Below are positions 42,088 through 50,559 of a stretch of DNA of 64,000 nt, one piece after another. Origin of the DNA: Betaproteobacteria bacterium. GTDB taxonomy: Bacteria > Pseudomonadota > Gammaproteobacteria > Burkholderiales > Usitatibacteraceae. The DNA lies in contig JADJMI010000003.1 in the NCBI GenBank assembly GCA_016709665.1, positions 124,001 to 188,000 on the forward strand. Direction: 5' to 3'. The notes under the pieces are model-generated. The model worked only from the letters and a program-made list of their open reading frames with translations, had not been told where the DNA came from and did no database searches. Within the stretch, counting starts at the first letter, position 1, and each line of letters begins with the position of its first letter. The translations under genes were made by a program, and so were the position numbers.

Positions 42088-43113
42088 ATGCCGCGAACCT
42101 TGCCCAATCCCCGTCTCGCCGACGTGGCGCGCTCGGCGGGCGTCTCGCTCGCCACGGCCTCGCGCGCCCTCTCCGAGCCGGGCATGGTCCGCGACGACAC
42201 GCGCAGGCGCGTCGAGCAGGCCGCGGCCATGCTGGGCTACGTGCCGCACGGCGCGGCGCGTGCGCTGGCGACGAGCCGCACGCGCACCATCGGCGCGGTG
42301 TTTCCGCCCGTGGACAACCCCATCTTCGCGGGCGCCACCCACGCCCTGGCCCAGGAACTCGCCGCAGCCGGCTACACGCTGCTCCTCGCGAGCTACGATT
42401 ACGACCTGGACGACGAGCTGGCCGCCACGCGCGCGCTCGTCGCTCGGGGCGCCGACGGCATGGTGCTGGTCGGCCTGGATCACCGGCCCGATACGCTCGC
42501 CGTCCTCAAGCGCGCGGGCGTGCCCTGGGAGATCACCTGGTCGCTCGACGAGTCGGGCAATCACCACTGCATCGGATTCTCGCACCGCCGCGCGTCGAAC
42601 CGCGTCACGCAGCACCTGCTCGACCTGGGGCATCGCGAGATCGCCGTGATCGCCGGCGAGACCAGGCGCAACGACCGGGCGCGGGAGCGACTGGCGGGGG
42701 TGCGCGATGCGCTCGCGGCCCGGGGGCTGAAGCTGCCCGCCCGGCGCGTCGTCGAGGTGCCATTCTCGGTGGCCAACGGTCGCTCGGGGCTCGCGATGCT
42801 CCTCGAGCGCGCTCCCGGCTTCACGGCCGTGATCGGCGGCAACGACCCGCTCGCCATCGGGGCGCTCTTCGAGTGCCGCGATCGCGGCATCGAGGTCCCG
42901 CGCGACCTGTCGATCACCGGGTTCGACGACATCGAACTGGCATGCGAGCTCTCGCCGGGGCTCACGACCGTTCGCGTGCCCTCCGCCGAGATCGGCCAGG
43001 AGGCGGCGCGGCGGCTGCTTTCCCGCCTGGCAGGCGACAGCGTGCCGCGCGTGAAGGAAATGCCCGCCCCGCTCATCGTCCGGGGAACGACCGGGCCACC
43101 GCCGAAGCGCTAG
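42088..43113 (+). CDS. LacI-family transcriptional regulator
   Basis: 341 residues. N-terminal helix-turn-helix PRLADVARSAGVSLATASRALS (about 7-28) with hinge helix, then a periplasmic-binding-protein-like effector domain (about 60-335; GADGMVLVGLDHRPD, FTAVIGGNDPLAIGAL, ITGFDDIELACELSPGLTTV). Probably binds the two operator sites in front of it and controls the divergent TRAP-dehydrogenase operon and itself. The effector would be a substrate or intermediate of that operon. Confidence 0.93.
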   Translation: MPRTLPNPRLADVARSAGVSLATASRALSEPGMVRDDTRRRVEQAAAMLGYVPHGAARALATSRTRTIGAVFPPVDNPIFAGATHALAQELAAAGYTLLLASYDYDLDDELAATRALVARGADGMVLVGLDHRPDTLAVLKRAGVPWEITWSLDESGNHHCIGFSHRRASNRVTQHLLDLGHREIAVIAGETRRNDRARERLAGVRDALAARGLKLPARRVVEVPFSVANGRSGLAMLLERAPGFTAVIGGNDPLAIGALFECRDRGIEVPRDLSITGFDDIELACELSPGLTTVRVPSAEIGQEAARRLLSRLAGDSVPRVKEMPAPLIVRGTTGPPPKR

Positions 43114-43123
43114 GGTACCGGCC

Positions 43124-44911
43124 TCAGACGAACGCCTTGTACTTCGCCAGATGCCGCACCGGCTTGGAAAGCGCGTCGCGGCGGAACGGGTCGCCCAGCT
43201 CCTTCGTGACCATCATCTCGATCACCGTGGTCTTGCCCTCGGCCTGCCGCTTCACGGATTCCGCGAGCGCCGCGCCGACGTCGCCCACCTTGTCGACGAC
43301 CACGCCCTCGCAGCCGAAGCTTTTCGCCACCGCCGACCAGCTCGGGTTCACGAGCTCCACGCCCTGGTAGCGGCGCGAGTAGAAGTCCACGTGGTTCTTC
43401 TTTTCCGCTCCCCACTGGCCGTTGTTGAAGACCACCACCGTCACGCCGATCTTCTCGCGCGCGCAGGTGAGCAGTTCATTGAGCGAGATGCCCCACGCGC
43501 CATCGCCCACGTAGGCGATGGCGGGGCGATCCGGGCGGGCGACCTTCGCGCCGCAGGCCACCGGGAAGGCGTAGCCGCAGTTGCCGAAGCTCATGGCCGC
43601 GAGCATCGAGCGCGGCTCGTCGAAGCGCAGGTAGGAGTTGGACACCGAGCAGATGTTGCCGATGTCGGTGGAGATCATCGCGCCCTTGGGCATCGCGCGC
43701 TCGAGCGCCCGCAGCATCTGGCGCGGATGCATGGCCGGGCTGCCGGAGGCGATCTCGACGGAATAGGGATCCGTCTCGTGCGTCCAGACGTCGAGCTCCT
43801 TCTCCCACGCGGCCTTCTCCGCCTTGATGGCGGCATCGCGCTCGGCCTTGTTGGCGTGGCAGGCGAGCGACCGGCCCGAAAGCCGGGCCGCGAGCGCGGA
43901 AGCGGCCGCCTTCGCGTCGCCGCAGATGCCCACGGAGATGGGCTTCACCAGCCCCAGCATCTTCGCGTCGGCGTCCACCTGGATGATCTTCGCGTCCTTC
44001 GGCCAGTATTCCATGCCGTACTGCGGCAGCGTGCCGAACGGACCCAGGCGCGTGCCCAGCGCCAGCACCACGTCGGCCTTCGCGATGAGCTTCATCGCCG
44101 CCTTCGAACCCTGGTAGCCCAGCGGCCCGACCCACAGCGGGTGCGAGGCGGGGAATGCGTCGTTGTGCAGGTAGCTCACGGCCACCGGCGCGTGCAGCAG
44201 CTCCGCCAGCTGGGTGGCCGCAGCCGTGCCCTCGCCCATGACGACGCCGCCGCCGGAGAGGATGACCGGAAACTTCGCCGCGGCCAGCAGCTTCGCCGCC
44301 TCGTCCAGCGCGCCTTCATCGCCGGCGCCCAGGCCGATGCGGATGGGCTTCGGGATCTCGCACTCGATGTCGCCGTAGAAGTAGTCGCGGGGGATGTTGA
44401 GCTGCGTGGGGCCCATGTCGAGCATCGCGCGGTCGAAGCAGCGCGCGGTGATCTCGGCCATGCGCTTCGGGTTCATCACGTGCCCCTGGTACTTGGTGAT
44501 CTTCGAGAAGATCGGCAGCTGCTCCGTCTCCTGGAAGCCGCCCAGGCCCATGGTCATGGAGCCCGTCTCCGGGGTGATGAGGACCACCGGCGAGTGCGCC
44601 CAGAAGGCGGCCGCGGCGCCGGTGACGAAGTTGGTGATGCCCGGGCCGTTCTGCCCGATGCACACGCCGTGGCGGCCGGAGACGCGCGAGTACCCGTCGG
44701 CCATGTGCACCGCGCCCTGTTCGTGGGCCACGGGGATGAAGCGGATGCCGGCGGCGGGAAAGATATCGAGGGCGTCCATGTAGGCCGAGCCCACGATGCC
44801 GAAGACGTCGGTCACGCCCTGGGCGACCAGCGTTTCGATGAAGGCCTCCGAGGGCGTCATGCGCTGCCGGCCTTGGACGACGTTGCGGTCGGCCTGGGTC
44901 ATGTCGTTCAT
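43124..44911 (-). CDS. xsc: Sulfoacetaldehyde acetyltransferase
   Basis: 595 residues from the ATG at 44911, with GGAGGAG about 8 bases upstream. ThDP enzyme that converts sulfoacetaldehyde + phosphate to acetyl phosphate + sulfite, the desulfonation step for taurine, isethionate and sulfoacetate. The N-terminal MTPSEAFIETLVAQGVTDVF, HEQGAVHMADGYSRVSGRHG (catalytic Glu64) and MGPTQLNIPRDYFYGDIE are specific for Xsc rather than acetolactate synthase; ThDP motif GDG at 469 to NN at 496-497. Divergent from an IclR regulator and followed at a distance by ackA and a sulfite-type exporter. Confidence 0.94.
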   Translation of the reverse strand: MNDMTQADRNVVQGRQRMTPSEAFIETLVAQGVTDVFGIVGSAYMDALDIFPAAGIRFIPVAHEQGAVHMADGYSRVSGRHGVCIGQNGPGITNFVTGAAAAFWAHSPVVLITPETGSMTMGLGGFQETEQLPIFSKITKYQGHVMNPKRMAEITARCFDRAMLDMGPTQLNIPRDYFYGDIECEIPKPIRIGLGAGDEGALDEAAKLLAAAKFPVILSGGGVVMGEGTAAATQLAELLHAPVAVSYLHNDAFPASHPLWVGPLGYQGSKAAMKLIAKADVVLALGTRLGPFGTLPQYGMEYWPKDAKIIQVDADAKMLGLVKPISVGICGDAKAAASALAARLSGRSLACHANKAERDAAIKAEKAAWEKELDVWTHETDPYSVEIASGSPAMHPRQMLRALERAMPKGAMISTDIGNICSVSNSYLRFDEPRSMLAAMSFGNCGYAFPVACGAKVARPDRPAIAYVGDGAWGISLNELLTCAREKIGVTVVVFNNGQWGAEKKNHVDFYSRRYQGVELVNPSWSAVAKSFGCEGVVVDKVGDVGAALAESVKRQAEGKTTVIEMMVTKELGDPFRRDALSKPVRHLAKYKAFV

Positions 44912-44963
44912 GGGGACTCCTCCTGGCTGGTTTTGTTCAATGAAATGAAAAGGCTCGAAAGGC

Positions 44964-44995
44964 TGAACAATAGGCCATGAATCCAGCCATTGCAA
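44964..44995 (-). promoter_or_regulatory. Candidate xsc promoter overlapping an inverted repeat
   Basis: TTGCAA (44990-44995) and TATTGT (44967-44972) on the reverse strand are 17 bases apart. The -10 overlaps TGAACAA (44964-44970), one half of a 7-bp inverted repeat with TTGTTCA at 44933-44939. A bound repressor would block the promoter. Confidence 0.5.
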
Positions 44996-45000
44996 GCTGA

Positions 45001-45041
45001 CGTTCCGGCTTACGAAACCTCTTGATTGCAAGGCCGGAACG
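45001..45041. promoter_or_regulatory. Inverted repeat in the xsc/IclR intergenic region
   Basis: CGTTCCGGC (45001-45009) and GCCGGAACG (45033-45041) form a perfect 9-bp inverted repeat 23 bases apart, just before the IclR start. Candidate binding site of the regulator. Confidence 0.5.
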
Positions 45042-45060
45042 ATGGGCGTAGGCTTCCGGC

Positions 45061-45858
45061 ATGGCTTCCATCCTCGAAGAGCGCCCCGAACGGGCCCCGC
45101 GCGAAGGGGCGCAGGAAAACTCCTCCACGCTCAAGGCCCTGGCCGTGCTCGAGGCCCTGGTGCGCTCGCCGCGGCCGCCCACGCTCACCCAGCTCATGCA
45201 GGCCACGGGCCTGCCCAAGCCTTCCCTCTACCGCACGTTGGCCCTCTTCGAGGAAGCGGGGTACGTGCAGCGCGAGCCCGCCGGTCGCGCCTACGCCGTC
45301 GGTCCCCGCCTGGAGGGGCTGGGGATCGCGATCCTCGCCAACGATTCCGTCGCGACGCTGCGCCGCGCGATCCTGCGCCAGCTCGTCGAGGACGTGGGCG
45401 AGACCTGCAACCTGGCGATGCTGAGGAAGGGCGAGGTGGTCTATCTCGACCGCGTGGAGGCCGACTGGCCCCTGCGCCTGCACCTGCCCGTGGGCAGCGC
45501 CGTGCCGCCGCACTGCAGCGCGAGCGGCAAGCTCCTCCTCGCCTCGCTCCCGGCTGGCGAGCGCGAGGCGCTGGTCGCGCAGATGCCGCTGCCGCGCTTC
45601 ACGCACCGCACGATCACCGACCGCGCCTTGCTCGCGCGCGAGCTCGATCGCGTCAACGATGCCGGCTACGCGGTGGACGACGAGGAATACGTGCTGGGCG
45701 TCGCGTGCGTGGCCGTTCCCGTGCGGCTCGCCGAAGGCCAGGCCATCGCGGCCGTGGCGGTGCACGCGGCGACGGCGCGCCTGCCGCTCCAGCGCGCGAT
45801 CGAGCTCGCCCCGCGGCTGCACGAGGCGGCGCGGCGCCTGGCCGCCACCTTCGAATGA
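45061..45858 (+). CDS. IclR-family transcriptional regulator
   Basis: 265 residues. Winged helix at about 20-80 (STLKALAVLEALVRSPRPPT, LTQLMQATGLPKPSLYRTLA) and IclR effector domain at about 90-260 (YLDRVEADWPLRLHLPVGSA, HCSASGKLLLASLP). Divergent from xsc; probably its regulator, with palindromes in the shared 149-base gap. Confidence 0.92.
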   Translation: MASILEERPERAPREGAQENSSTLKALAVLEALVRSPRPPTLTQLMQATGLPKPSLYRTLALFEEAGYVQREPAGRAYAVGPRLEGLGIAILANDSVATLRRAILRQLVEDVGETCNLAMLRKGEVVYLDRVEADWPLRLHLPVGSAVPPHCSASGKLLLASLPAGEREALVAQMPLPRFTHRTITDRALLARELDRVNDAGYAVDDEEYVLGVACVAVPVRLAEGQAIAAVAVHAATARLPLQRAIELAPRLHEAARRLAATFE

Positions 45859-45876
45859 CCCCCGTGGCAAGGGCCA

Positions 45877-46608
45877 TTGGATCCCCTCCCGCCTGAGGTG
45901 CTGGCGATCGCCGCCGGGGTGGCGATCGCCGCCGGCGTGATCCGCGGCATCACCGGTTTCGGCGGCGCGATGGTGACGACCCCCACGCTTGCCTTCCTGC
46001 TGGGCCCGCTCGCCGCGGTGCCCGTGGCGCTCCTGCTCGAATGCCTTGCCGCCATCCCGATGCTCCTGCAGACCCGGGCGCAGGTGCGCTGGCGTGTCAT
46101 CGGCCCGATCGTCCTGGCGAGCCTTTTCACCCTCCCCCTGGGCACCTGGGTCCTCGTGTCGCTGGATCCGGTCACGATGCGCCGGGTCATCGCGGCGAGC
46201 GTCGTCTTCTTCTCGCTCGTGCTCCTCGCGGGCTGGCGCCACCGCCGCGAGCCGCGCTTCGCCGACTCCCTCGGCGTCGGGGCGCTGTGTGGTGCGCTGC
46301 TGGGTGCCACGGGCATGGGCGGGCCGCCGGCCATCCTCTATCTCCTTGCCGGGCCCGGCCGGATCGAGGTCGCGCGCGCGAACCTCACCTGGTTCATGGG
46401 CGCCATCGCGGCCGCCGGACTCGCCGGACTCGCCGTCGCCGGCGCGCTCTCGCCCGGCCCGTTCGTCCTCGCCGCGCTGCTCGCGCCCGGCTATTTCGCC
46501 GGCATGGCCGTGGGCACGCGCCTCTTCGCACGATTCGACGACCGGGGCTTCCGGCGCTTCACGCTCGTTTTCCTCACGGCCGTCTCGCTCGCGATCCTCC
46601 TCGCGTGA
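45877..46608 (+). CDS. TauE/SafE (TSUP) family membrane exporter
   Basis: 243 residues from a TTG start (no ATG or GTG fits). About eight membrane helices in two halves, with the family repeats GVIRGITGFGGAMVTTPTLA near the start and GALLGATGMGGPPAILYLLA in the second half. TSUP proteins move sulfite, sulfonates or organosulfur compounds; next to xsc the natural proposal is export of the sulfite that Xsc releases. 18 bases after the IclR gene, same direction. Confidence 0.85.
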   Translation: MDPLPPEVLAIAAGVAIAAGVIRGITGFGGAMVTTPTLAFLLGPLAAVPVALLLECLAAIPMLLQTRAQVRWRVIGPIVLASLFTLPLGTWVLVSLDPVTMRRVIAASVVFFSLVLLAGWRHRREPRFADSLGVGALCGALLGATGMGGPPAILYLLAGPGRIEVARANLTWFMGAIAAAGLAGLAVAGALSPGPFVLAALLAPGYFAGMAVGTRLFARFDDRGFRRFTLVFLTAVSLAILLA

Positions 46609-46609
46609 G

Positions 46610-47380
46610 TCAGCCTCCTGCCGCCGCGAAGGTTTTCGCGATGCGCCCGGCGGCGACCACGAGGCGCGGCACGTGGCCCATGAGGGCGTCGATGGTCGCC
46701 CGGCCCGCGGGCGCCTGCAGGGCCACCGCGGCGCAGGCCCGGCGGCGGTCGAGCATCACCGGCACGGCGATGCCGTACATGCCCACCAGGTGCTCCTCGC
46801 GGTTGATGCCGACGCGACGGCTGCGCGTGGCATCGAGGTCGCGTTCGAGCGCTCGCCGGTCGACGAGGGTGTTTTCGGTGTACCCGCGCAGCGTGATCTG
46901 CTCGAGCAGGCGCTTTCGCTGGGCGAGGGGCAGGAGCGAGAGCAGGATCTTGCCGCTCGCCGAGGCGTGCAGCGGCACGTGCGAGCCGGGGGCGAGGAGC
47001 ATCCGCAGGGGCCAGGAGGTCTCGACGCGGTCGAGGTACACGATGTCCGTGCCCGCGAGCGCGGCGAGGTTGCAGGTCTCGCCGATCTCGGCGACGAGGG
47101 CGGCGAGGATGGCGTGGCGCTCGGCGCGCGCCGGCCCGTTCATGAGCGCCGCCTGGGCGAAGCGCTCGACCCGCGCGGCGAGTTGCACGCGCCTCGTGCC
47201 GGGCTCCTTCACCACCAGGCCGGCGAGCTGCAGCTGCCCCACGAGCCGGTGCACCGTCTGCTTGGGCAGGCCGACCGCCTCGACGACCGTGGCGAGGGCG
47301 CAGCCGTCGCGGTGCTGCGCCACGACCTCGAGCACGCGGAAGGCGCGCACGGCCGCGGCGTTCGACTGGTTGCTCTCCAT
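46610..47380 (-). CDS. IclR-family transcriptional regulator (second)
   Basis: 256 residues. Winged helix in about 1-70 (AVRAFRVLEVVAQHRDGCAL, VVEAVGLPKQTVHRLVGQLQ) and effector domain with YLDRVETSWPLRMLLAPGSH and LHASASGKILLSLLP. Divergent from the Bug-TctBA-SauST-AckA row, which it probably controls. Clearly related to but not a copy of the other IclR protein. Confidence 0.92.
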   Translation of the reverse strand: MESNQSNAAAVRAFRVLEVVAQHRDGCALATVVEAVGLPKQTVHRLVGQLQLAGLVVKEPGTRRVQLAARVERFAQAALMNGPARAERHAILAALVAEIGETCNLAALAGTDIVYLDRVETSWPLRMLLAPGSHVPLHASASGKILLSLLPLAQRKRLLEQITLRGYTENTLVDRRALERDLDATRSRRVGINREEHLVGMYGIAVPVMLDRRRACAAVALQAPAGRATIDALMGHVPRLVVAAGRIAKTFAAAGG

Positions 47381-47423
47381 GGCGTCGGTCCCCTGGCGCG
47401 GAAATCGAGGAAAACGGGACTTT

Positions 47424-47441
47424 TGTGCACCGCAATCTGCA
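47424..47441. promoter_or_regulatory. Possible IclR operator before the Bug-tct row
   Basis: TGTGCACCGCAATCTGCA contains GTGCA and TGCA(C) as inverted halves, within the 141-base gap between the divergent IclR and Bug genes. Weak evidence. Confidence 0.35.
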
Positions 47442-47521
47442 CCATAGTCTACGCCTCAGCCAAGAACGCGGGCGGCAAGACCCGCGGAACCCGAGCCGCC
47501 CGACAACCGGAGGAGAATCCC

Positions 47522-48481
47522 ATGGACGACCGCAACCCGAACGCGTTTCGCCGATCGCTGCTCATCGCCGGCTCCACCCTTGCGCTCGCGCCGCGCCTGG
47601 CGCTCGCGCAGTCCAGGTACCCCTCGCGTCCCGTGGATTTCGTCGTGCCGTGGGGACCGGGCGGCGGGGCCGACCAGCTCGCGCGCCGCCTCGGCACGCT
47701 CATCGAGAAGGACCTGGGCACTTCCCTGCCGATCCTCAACATCGCGGGGGCCACCGGCAACACGGGCATGGCGAAGCTCCTTTCGGCCCCGCCGGACGGG
47801 CACACCATGGCGGTCTTCATCGCCGACACGCTGGGCACGCTGGCCGGTGGCAAGGGCCGCTACAAGCTCTCGGACCTGGCGCCCCTGGGCATCATGATCC
47901 GCCAGCCCAGCGGCCTTTTCGTCAAGGCCGACGCCAAGTGGAAGACCTTCGACGAGCTGCTCGCGGACGCGAAGAAGGGCGAGATCAAGGTGGGCATCAC
48001 CGGATTCGGCGGCCCGGACGAGATGCACGTGGTGAAATTCAACGAGCAAGGCGCGAAGTTCCGGCCGGTGCCCTTCGCCAAGCCCGGTGAGCGCTACGCC
48101 TCGGTGCTGGGCGGGCACGCCGACGTGGTCATCGAGCAGGCGGGCGACGTGCGCTCCTTCCTCGACTCGAAGCAGATGCGGCCCATCGTCTTCTTCGCCG
48201 ACCAGCCGCAGGTGGGCTACGAGGGCATAGCGCTCGCGAAGAAGTACGGCGTCGCGCTCGCCATCAGCCAGTTCCGCGCCATCGTCATGCGCGCCGGCAC
48301 GGACCCGAAGCAGGTCGCGACGATGGCGGCGGCCATGGACAAGGCGGCGCAGTCGGCGGAATTCAAGAAGTACCTCGCCGACGAGCTGGCCTTCGCCGAC
48401 AGCTACATTCCGGCAGCCAAGGCGGGCCCGTTCCTCGTCGAGCAGCTCGCCCTCATCGACGCCAACATGCCGAAGAGCTGA
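47522..48481 (+). CDS. Tripartite tricarboxylate-type transporter binding protein (TctC/Bug)
   Basis: 319 residues; RBS GGAGGAG about 7 bases before the ATG. An N-terminal twin-Arg-like start (FRRSLLIAGSTLALAPRLALAQ) is the signal peptide. The motifs YPSRPVDFVVPWGPGGGADQ, ILNIAGATGNTGMAKL and PPDGHTM mark the Bug family. Unlike most Bug proteins it has its membrane partners tctB and tctA directly behind it, so it forms a full uptake system, plausibly for sulfoacetate given the enzymes that follow. Confidence 0.9.
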   Translation: MDDRNPNAFRRSLLIAGSTLALAPRLALAQSRYPSRPVDFVVPWGPGGGADQLARRLGTLIEKDLGTSLPILNIAGATGNTGMAKLLSAPPDGHTMAVFIADTLGTLAGGKGRYKLSDLAPLGIMIRQPSGLFVKADAKWKTFDELLADAKKGEIKVGITGFGGPDEMHVVKFNEQGAKFRPVPFAKPGERYASVLGGHADVVIEQAGDVRSFLDSKQMRPIVFFADQPQVGYEGIALAKKYGVALAISQFRAIVMRAGTDPKQVATMAAAMDKAAQSAEFKKYLADELAFADSYIPAAKAGPFLVEQLALIDANMPKS

Positions 48482-48495
48482 GCGGGCGCTTTCCG

Positions 48496-49020
48496 ATGCC
48501 CAGGACGCTCCGGCTCGTGCTGCCGCACGGGCTCCTTCTCGTCGCGACCTTGCTGCTGTATGGGGCCGCGACGGGCATCCAGGCGAACACCGGCGCCGGC
48601 CGGATCGGCCCGGACGCCTGGCCCAAGGCGATCATCGTCGCCATGGGCCTGCTGTGCGCGTGGGAGATCGCGCGGCGCCTGGCCGTGCGCCCGCGCGGCG
48701 GCGGCGCGAAGACGGCCGACGCCTCGCCGGAGCCGCCCGCGATGCAGGTGGGCAAGCTCGCCGCCGGCGTCGGGCTCGTGCTCTCCTACGTCCTCACGGT
48801 TCCCTGGCTCGGCTTCTTCGTCGCCACGGCGGCGTTCCTCGCGGCCTTCCCGTGGTTCGGAGGCCTGCGCCGCCCGCTGCTCACGGGCGCGCTCGGCATC
48901 GCCGGAAGCCTCGCGCTGGTGGTCGTCTTCATGCGCGTGGCGTACATCTCGCTTCCGCTGGGCGAGGGGCCGTTCCGGGCGCTGTCGCTCGCGCTCCTCG
49001 CCGCCATCGGCGTTTCCTGA
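48496..49020 (+). CDS. tctB: Tripartite transporter small membrane subunit (TctB)
   Basis: 174 residues with four predicted helices (LPHGLLLVATLLLYGAATGI; AWPKAIIVAMGLLCAWEIAR; VGLVLSYVLTVPWLGFFVAT; a final helix). The layout and neighbours identify it as TctB, the poorly conserved small subunit. 14 bases after the binding protein gene. Confidence 0.85.
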   Translation: MPRTLRLVLPHGLLLVATLLLYGAATGIQANTGAGRIGPDAWPKAIIVAMGLLCAWEIARRLAVRPRGGGAKTADASPEPPAMQVGKLAAGVGLVLSYVLTVPWLGFFVATAAFLAAFPWFGGLRRPLLTGALGIAGSLALVVVFMRVAYISLPLGEGPFRALSLALLAAIGVS

Positions 49021-49029
49021 CGGGGTCGC

Positions 49030-50559
49030 GTGGAGATCCTCACCCACCTCGCCGGCGGCTTCGTCCACCTCTTCACGCCGCTGAACCTCCTCGTGCTGTC
49101 GGTGGGGTTGGTGCTCGGCATGCTGGTGGCGGTGCTGCCCGGCCTCACCCTGGTGATGGGCGTGGTGCTGGCGCTCCCCTTCACCTACAAGATGGGCGTG
49201 GCGCCGGCGCTGATCCTGCTCACCGCGATGTACGTCTCGGGGACCTATGGCGGGGCCATCACCGCGATCCTCTTCCGCATCCCGGGCGAGCCCATGGACG
49301 TGCCGCTCATCTGGGACGGCTACGAGATGGCGAGGAAGGGGGATGCGGCGCTCGCGCTCGGATGGTCCCTCGTGGCCGCCCTCGTGGGCGGCCTCGTGTC
49401 GGCGGTCGTGATGGTGCTGCTCGCCAAGCCCGTGGCGCAAGTCGCGCTCGCCTTCTCGACGCCGGAATTCTTCGCGATCGTGTTCTTCGGGCTCGCGAGC
49501 GTGGTGACGCTGTCGGGCACCTCGCTCGCCAATGCGCTGATCAGCCTGTGCCTCGGCCTTCTCATCGCGACCGTGGGCGTGGACGAGGTCTACGGAGCCG
49601 ACCGCTTCACCTTCGGCCAGCCCTTCCTGCAGGACGGAATCGAGTTCCTGCTGGTGATGGTGGGCGCCTACGGCATCGGCGAGGTGCTCACGCGCATGAG
49701 CACGGGATTCGCGTCGCAAGGCGGCGAGGCCGGGGCGGGCACCGCGCGCTTTCGCACGGCCTTCCCGGGCCTTTCGCAGGTCCTGGGGATGAAGGCGACT
49801 TTCGCGCGCGGCACCGCGACGGGCATCGTCGTGGGCATCGTGCCGGGCGCGGGCGCCACCGTCTCCGCCTTCGTCGCCTACGGGCTGGAGAGCCAGTACG
49901 GGAAGAACCGCGCGGCGCTGGGCACGGGCGCGCCGGAAGGGATCGTCGCGGCCAAGTCGGCGGCCACCGCCTCGGTGGGCGGGGCGCTCGTGCCCCTCCT
50001 CGCCATGGGCATCCCGGGCAGCGGCGCCACCGCGATCATCCTCGCGGCCTTCCTGCTGCATGGCATCCAGCCCGGCCCGCAGGTCTTCGTGGCCAACACC
50101 GACCTCGTCTACACCGTCTTCGCGACGGTGTTCGCCGGCGTGATCGGCATGTGCATCCTCGGCTACTTCGCGATCCGGCCGCTGTGCAAGGTGCTCGAGG
50201 CGCCCGAGGCCATCGTCTCCGCGTTCGTGGTGGTGTTCTGCTTCGTGGGCGCGTTCGCCGCAAGGAACAACCTCTCCGACCTCAACGTGATCGCGGCCTT
50301 CGGCGTGCTGGGCTTCCTTTTCGAGCGCTACGGTTTTCCGATAGCGCCGCTGGTGCTCGGCACGATCCTGGGGCCGTTGGCGGAAACCAACTTCATGACC
50401 ACCATGGTGAGCTTCGACAACGACTGGACCGTCTTCTTCACGCGCCCGATCAGCGGCGGCATCCTCGCGCTCGCCGCGGTGGGCCTCGCCTGGCCCCTCG
50501 TGAAGGCTGCCCTCAAGCGCCTGCGCGCTGCCCGGAGTGCCCATGCCCAGCCCGGCTGA
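49030..50559 (+). CDS. tctA: Tripartite transporter large membrane subunit (TctA)
   Basis: 509 residues from a GTG start. About 12 helices with the two family glycine regions VLPGLTLVMGVVLALPFTYK and IVPGAGATVSAFVAYGLE, plus MGIPGSGATAIILAAFLLHG. Carries the solute with the proton or sodium gradient. Its end overlaps the aldehyde dehydrogenase start, showing a single operon. Confidence 0.93.
   Translation: MEILTHLAGGFVHLFTPLNLLVLSVGLVLGMLVAVLPGLTLVMGVVLALPFTYKMGVAPALILLTAMYVSGTYGGAITAILFRIPGEPMDVPLIWDGYEMARKGDAALALGWSLVAALVGGLVSAVVMVLLAKPVAQVALAFSTPEFFAIVFFGLASVVTLSGTSLANALISLCLGLLIATVGVDEVYGADRFTFGQPFLQDGIEFLLVMVGAYGIGEVLTRMSTGFASQGGEAGAGTARFRTAFPGLSQVLGMKATFARGTATGIVVGIVPGAGATVSAFVAYGLESQYGKNRAALGTGAPEGIVAAKSAATASVGGALVPLLAMGIPGSGATAIILAAFLLHGIQPGPQVFVANTDLVYTVFATVFAGVIGMCILGYFAIRPLCKVLEAPEAIVSAFVVVFCFVGAFAARNNLSDLNVIAAFGVLGFLFERYGFPIAPLVLGTILGPLAETNFMTTMVSFDNDWTVFFTRPISGGILALAAVGLAWPLVKAALKRLRAARSAHAQPG

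Noticed and set aside
43124..44911. Acetolactate synthase (ilvB) instead of xsc
   Set aside because: The N-terminal and middle motifs match Xsc, no small subunit gene follows, and the context is sulfonate-related.
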